From: Bermanella sp034110565 | GTDB taxonomy: Bacteria; Pseudomonadota; Gammaproteobacteria; Pseudomonadales; Oceanobacteraceae | Direction: 5' to 3' | DNA: 64,000 nucleotides | NCBI GenBank assembly: GCA_034110565.1 | Contig: JAWUYY010000029.1 | Location: 1-64,000 of the forward strand | In this document: in pieces, positions 59,952-64,000 of the stretch | Position numbering within the stretch: position 1 is the first letter of the stretch | Layout: the number at the start of each line of letters is the position of its first letter | The notes under the pieces: generated by a model | The model's input: the letters and a program-made list of their open reading frames with translations, nothing else | Databases searched by the model: none | What the model was told of the DNA's origin: nothing | Position numbers and translations under genes: made by a program

Positions 59952-62648
59952 CTATTTTGAAAAATTTATCCATATGCACAAAGAAAGCAGTTTAGGCTTG
60001 GTAGCTTGAAGATAGCCAATGGCTTCTTTTGTATTCTTCTCGAGAATATCCATTTCCGTCTGATAGCTTCCCGGCGTAATTTCAAGTGATTGATAGCGAG
60101 CCAACTCTTGATCAGTTTTTTCCTGAAGGGAGGTAATCGCATCTACGATATTTTCCTTTGAGGTATGAGCGGCCAGCCTTTCACTTAAAGTTACCGCATT
60201 CTCAATGTTTCCTTGTTTCATCTCAATTACTTCTCTCGCCATTTCTTTTGAGAGAAGGTCATGTTCATCTCGCATTTGCTTAATATCTAGCAAGCGAGTC
60301 ATGTTTTTTAATTCTTCACTAATGACATAGTGGCGTAGCTGAGGGTTAAGCTGGCGATTTAATTCCAAGCGCCCGGGGCCTTCAGCTTTCACCTGGTATA
60401 AGGTCTCAATAAATACTTGGCCATTTTTAAATTCAGGATTATTAAACAAAGCGCATGAAGTGAAGGCATCGCCGCTGGCTTCTAAGTCGTCAAGAATACC
60501 GCGAATCCAAGGGTGATCCCAAGATATGAATTCTAGATCTTCACGGGCGGAAGCTTGCTTGCGATTAAATGTGACTGTTGCTTTTTCATCGCGCAAACTA
60601 TTGATGAATGAAAATGGACAATTTTCTTGAGGGCTGACAATAATATTATTATTGCTCGCAACTTCTGTTTCAATGTGACCATTGTCAAAAATATCGAGCA
60701 TCAGTGTTTTGAGTTTATTGTTATCATCATCAGCGTGAATGATTGCATCAATTAAATCTTTAACGCGACCTTCTTGAAATGAATGCTGCTCAAGCAAGCG
60801 ATCTCTACCTTGTTCTATTTCAGCTAAAAGCTGACGACTGGCTTCTTGTGCTTGCATGATTACCGTTTCGGCATTTTCCCCAGTGTCTAGCATGTCCTCA
60901 ATTTCATAACCATAGGCTTCAAAAATAGGGGAGGCTGCAGGGTTGGGTTGACTGAACATATCAAAGCCGTGATGAAAAAGCGCGGCCAAACGTGCTTGCT
61001 TTGTTTTTGATTGAACCGGGATGTGTATATAAATATCGCTGCCTTGACCGATACGATCAAGTCGACCTATGCGTTGATCAACTAGGTCAGGATGTTCAGG
61101 CAAGTCAAATAACACTAGGTGCTGCGCATGTTGAAAGTTACGACCTTCACCACCAATTTCACTACTAACCAAAACCTGAATGCCATCTTCTTCAACAAAT
61201 CGCGCGGCTATTTGATCGCGTTCAATCAGTGAGTAGTCTTCGTGAAAAGCACCTGAATTAATTAAAGTGCGCTGGTTGATATTTTCACTGATTGACGCAG
61301 CGGCTTCTGCGCTGTGACAAATAATTAAAACTTTTTGCTCTCCAAGTGTGGGTAGCCAACCAATCAGCCAATCTAATGTTGTCTCTTCTTTTAAGTGATA
61401 AAACTCACTATGACGAGTAGGGAAGCCAGCAATACTGCGACGAGTATTCCTATATACCATGCGACCTGTGCCGTAACGGTCAGCCATCCAGTCTATAAAT
61501 TGATCTTCTGATGAGCCGTTATCAATAACCGATTGTGCGTAGGTGTTTAATTTTTCATCATTTAATTGCGCAATTAGATCAAGGCTTGAGCTTAAGCCGG
61601 AGATTTCGATGCTTTCAACAATCTCACTAACCGTTCCGTATTTTTGTTCTTCAGCAAGGAACTGTTCAAGATCAGGGAAGCGTAATGGATCCAATAAATG
61701 CAGGCGTGCAAAGTGACTTTCTACACCGAGCTGCTCAGGCGTGGCCGTTAACAGCAAAACACCAGAGCTGACTTTCGATAAACTTAATGCAGATTGATAA
61801 GCCTTAGACTGCCATTGCAGGCGATGACTTTCATCGATCACCATCATGTCCCACTGTGTATTGATAGCTTGATCAAGATACTGACTGTGATTGAGCCAAT
61901 CGAAATTACAAAGGGCAACTTGTATTTGATTAAACGGATTTTCACCTTGTTGTTCTGCGCAGAACTCATCATCAATTAACGTGCAGTCTAGGTTAAACTT
62001 ACGCTTCATTTCTACTAGCCATTGATTGACCAGTGAAGAGGGCACACAAATAAGAATACGCTGCGCGCGTTGTGTTGCCATTAATTGATGTATCACAAGG
62101 CCCGCTTCAATGGTTTTCCCTAGGCCCACTTCATCAGCAAGTAAAGCTCTTGGTAGCGGCATTTTAAGTATTTGTTGGGCGACGTCATATTGATGAGGAA
62201 TGATGTTTATTTTGGGGCCGACAAAACCATGACTTTTACTGCCTTGCTGTTCGGTGTGAGCCTCAATTAAGCGGCGATACAAGTTACTCCACTTAAAGCT
62301 ACCAATTTGCCCCGCTTTAAGGCGCTCAATAGGGGAGACCTTACCTTCACTTGGCGCAATATCTACTTCTTCTGCCCATAGGTGTTCACTGATCTGATAG
62401 TGATAAAGACCATTTTCTTCTTTGATATCCAATATACGGGCTTCTAAGCCTGACACGAGAGCGACGCTATCGTTAACCTCAAATCGACAACGAATCAGCG
62501 GTGTATTGCCGATAGAGTAAAGACGGGTATCCTCAGCAAGAGGGAAATCAATATTAACGCGGCGCCCTTGTGATTCACTGACAATACCTAAGCCCAGTTC
62601 CGGCTCAGCTAAACTTATCCATCGTTGACCACAAATAAACTGACTCAT
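59952..62648 (-). CDS. rapA: RNA polymerase-associated ATPase RapA
   Basis: SWI2/SNF2 translocase that recycles RNA polymerase after transcription. ATG 62648 (MSQFICGQRWISLAEPELGLG) follows GGGGGTG and is chosen over an upstream in-frame start. 898 residues versus about 968 in E. coli. Walker A LADEVGLGKT near 170-178, motif II VIDESH (DESH instead of DEAH) near 270, and helicase C-terminal motifs VLVSSEIGGEGRNFQ and QRIGRLDRIGQ. The C-terminal domain is shorter than in E. coli. Confidence 0.93.
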   Translation of the reverse strand: MSQFICGQRWISLAEPELGLGIVSESQGRRVNIDFPLAEDTRLYSIGNTPLIRCRFEVNDSVALVSGLEARILDIKEENGLYHYQISEHLWAEEVDIAPSEGKVSPIERLKAGQIGSFKWSNLYRRLIEAHTEQQGSKSHGFVGPKINIIPHQYDVAQQILKMPLPRALLADEVGLGKTIEAGLVIHQLMATQRAQRILICVPSSLVNQWLVEMKRKFNLDCTLIDDEFCAEQQGENPFNQIQVALCNFDWLNHSQYLDQAINTQWDMMVIDESHRLQWQSKAYQSALSLSKVSSGVLLLTATPEQLGVESHFARLHLLDPLRFPDLEQFLAEEQKYGTVSEIVESIEISGLSSSLDLIAQLNDEKLNTYAQSVIDNGSSEDQFIDWMADRYGTGRMVYRNTRRSIAGFPTRHSEFYHLKEETTLDWLIGWLPTLGEQKVLIICHSAEAAASISENINQRTLINSGAFHEDYSLIERDQIAARFVEEDGIQVLVSSEIGGEGRNFQHAQHLVLFDLPEHPDLVDQRIGRLDRIGQGSDIYIHIPVQSKTKQARLAALFHHGFDMFSQPNPAASPIFEAYGYEIEDMLDTGENAETVIMQAQEASRQLLAEIEQGRDRLLEQHSFQEGRVKDLIDAIIHADDDNNKLKTLMLDIFDNGHIETEVASNNNIIVSPQENCPFSFINSLRDEKATVTFNRKQASAREDLEFISWDHPWIRGILDDLEASGDAFTSCALFNNPEFKNGQVFIETLYQVKAEGPGRLELNRQLNPQLRHYVISEELKNMTRLLDIKQMRDEHDLLSKEMAREVIEMKQGNIENAVTLSERLAAHTSKENIVDAITSLQEKTDQELARYQSLEITPGSYQTEMDILEKNTKEAIGYLQATKPKLLSLCIWINFSK

Positions 62649-62790
62649 AACACCCCCAAATTGAACCGCGCATTTTAACACCTCATTAGGATTAACCCAG
62701 CCATTTTTAGTAACAATTTAAACAGTGAAGTAAAATTGCGACTAATGGCTTTAACATGCGAAAATGAGGCATGTTTATAAGGGTAATACG

Positions 62791-63675
62791 ATGCTTTCCT
62801 ATATAGAGCCTGTTTTTCGACCACCAAGTGAAGCCCGTTCTTTGATATTGCAAGTCACTAATGGCTGCTCTTGGAATAAGTGCACTTTCTGTGATATGTA
62901 CACACAAGAGCAAAAGAAGTTTCGAGCTCGAAAAGAGGAAGAACTAGAACAAGATATTATCAAAGCAGCCTCTAGTGGTGTGCCATTTGAGAAGGTATTT
63001 CTGGCAGATGGCGATGCCATGGTTCTGCCTATGCGTAAATTAGAATCCATTTTGCGCATGATTCAAAAACACTTGCCATCAGTTGAGCGAGTTTCCAGTT
63101 ACTGTTTGCCGCGTAATATTTATAAAAAAACCGTAGAAGATTTAGCGCTTCTAAAAAGTCTTGGACTGGATATATTGTATGTGGGTTGCGAGTCCGGCGA
63201 CTCTAAAGTCCTAGAATTTGTCAGTAAAGGGGAGACCTATGAGACTCAGCGTGATGCATTAATTAAGATCAAGCAGGCTGGGTTGCGCTCTTCAGTGATG
63301 ATTTTAAATGGCCTTGGTGGGCCGAAGTATTCAGAGCAGCATGCAATCAATAGTGCGAAGTTAGTTAACGAAACCCAGCCAGACTACCTTTCAACCTTGG
63401 TGGTTAGCTTTCCTCTAGGTGAAGACAGGCTGAAAAAGGGATTCAACAATGACTGGTCCTTGATGGATCAAACGGCACTATTCTTGGAACTTAAGCATTT
63501 TATCAGTCACTTAGAGCTTGAGAATACAATCTTTCGCAGCGACCATGCCAGTAATTACCTTCCTTTGAAGGGCGTGCTTGGACAAGATAAAGCGGCTCTT
63601 CTTGAGCAAATTAATACGGCACTTTATCAGCCAAATAAAATACAGCTGCGCCAAGAATGGCAAAGGGGACTATAA
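62791..63675 (+). CDS. Radical SAM protein of unknown function
   Basis: A 294-residue radical SAM enzyme. The cluster motif CSWNKCTFC (C-x4-C-x2-C spacing) lies near residues 26-34, and the fold continues with FLADGDAMVLP and LYVGCESGD. The C-terminal part has no recognised second cluster. The substrate is unknown. ATG 62791 follows AAGGG at 7 nt; ATG 62764 upstream is in frame but without a ribosome site. It directly precedes the DUF1285 gene. The two may share a transcript. Confidence 0.85.
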   Translation: MLSYIEPVFRPPSEARSLILQVTNGCSWNKCTFCDMYTQEQKKFRARKEEELEQDIIKAASSGVPFEKVFLADGDAMVLPMRKLESILRMIQKHLPSVERVSSYCLPRNIYKKTVEDLALLKSLGLDILYVGCESGDSKVLEFVSKGETYETQRDALIKIKQAGLRSSVMILNGLGGPKYSEQHAINSAKLVNETQPDYLSTLVVSFPLGEDRLKKGFNNDWSLMDQTALFLELKHFISHLELENTIFRSDHASNYLPLKGVLGQDKAALLEQINTALYQPNKIQLRQEWQRGL

Positions 63676-64000
63676 GTGGATTTAACCGTTCTGAGCACCC
63701 AGCTCGGCAAGTATCTGGATATGCCGTCGGCTTTGCCGCCCGTTGGTAAGTGGAACCCTGAGCTAAGCGGTGACATTGACATGCTTATTAAATCAGATGG
63801 CACTTGGTTGCATGAGAACAACCCAATAAAACGCGAAAAACTGGTGAGACTGTTTAGTACTATTTTAAAGCGCGAGGGTAATGAGTACTTCCTTGTGACG
63901 CCTGTCGAAAAATGGCGCCTAAGGGTAGAGGATCAGCCCTTTGTTGTTGTGCTAATAAACAAAATAGCCCTAAAAGGCGAAATAATAGTGCAAATGATAA
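63676..64000 (+). CDS. DUF1285 family protein (partial, cut by window end)
   Basis: An open frame starts with GTG at 63676, directly after the radical SAM stop codon and 7 nt after GGGG, and runs without a stop to the window end (108 residues). Translation contains PPVGKWNPELSGDIDM, a 'DGTWLHENNPI' segment and EYFLVTPVEKWRLRVEDQPFV, the hallmarks of DUF1285. Proteins of this family are about 180 residues, so roughly 60% is visible. Function unknown. Confidence 0.85.
   Translation, partial: MDLTVLSTQLGKYLDMPSALPPVGKWNPELSGDIDMLIKSDGTWLHENNPIKREKLVRLFSTILKREGNEYFLVTPVEKWRLRVEDQPFVVVLINKIALKGEIIVQMI

Noticed and set aside
1..64000. CRISPR arrays, tRNA/rRNA genes, insertion sequences, phage genes
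   Set aside because: No regularly spaced repeats, no tRNA-like cloverleaf with CCA region, no transposase or integrase motifs were recognised on either strand. tRNA genes were not computed, so a missed one is possible.

Overview
This window is the chromosome of a marine-type gammaproteobacterium. Proteins and gene order resemble Pseudomonas and its Oceanospirillales relatives (Oleispira, Bermanella, Thalassolituus, Marinobacter), but base composition is more AT-rich than in Pseudomonas. Genus placement is inference. Almost everything is vertically inherited housekeeping DNA. No CRISPR array, insertion sequence, prophage, rRNA or tRNA was seen.

Layout. 1-0.8 kb: a ParD/ParE-type toxin-antitoxin pair followed by an attC-like element, perhaps one stray integron cassette. 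0.8-9.3 kb: minus-strand metabolic genes (malate synthase G, SDR protein, TerB-like protein, transaldolase, DusA) and a membrane EAL-domain signalling protein. 9.4-13.7 kb: gltX, manC-like, kdsC, kdsB (surface sugar supply). 13.7-14.1 kb: a SulA-like division inhibitor preceded by two LexA boxes. 14.2-22.5 kb: the protein quality-control run tig-clpP-clpX-lon-hupB-ppiD. 22.6-31 kb (minus): mltD, then a Yej-type peptide ABC transporter running into fabI. 31-38 kb: methyltransferase, rnhA, dnaQ, fimL-like, membrane protein, SCP2 protein, sohB, acuI-like. 38-49 kb: cation antiporter, cysI plus DUF934, nfuA, purE-purK, DAHP synthase, UspA, TauE, cysB, cysH, thrH. 49-64 kb: pabB, a four-gene envelope cluster, ppsR/ppsA, esterase, RraA-like, rapA, a radical SAM protein and a DUF1285 gene cut by the window end.

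Several blocks match, from memory, Pseudomonas aeruginosa PAO1 order: PA1800-PA1822 (tig to fimL) and PA1750-PA1772 (DAHP synthase, cysB, cysH, thrH, pabB, ppsA, rraA). Here the two are brought together with cysI/nfuA and purEK between them.

Functional themes: assimilatory sulfur reduction (cysI, DUF934, cysB, cysH of the iron-sulfur APS-reductase type, a TauE permease divergent from cysB), proteostasis with a heat-shock promoter before lon, an SOS-regulated division inhibitor, and a gluconeogenesis/glyoxylate set (glcB, ppsA with its regulator). The most interesting locus is 50.8-55.1 kb: a stand-alone C39 peptidase, a beta-barrel protein, a FadL-family barrel and a lipoprotein with two W-D-x-x-G repeats, all co-directional and tightly packed, with no obvious secreted substrate gene beside them.
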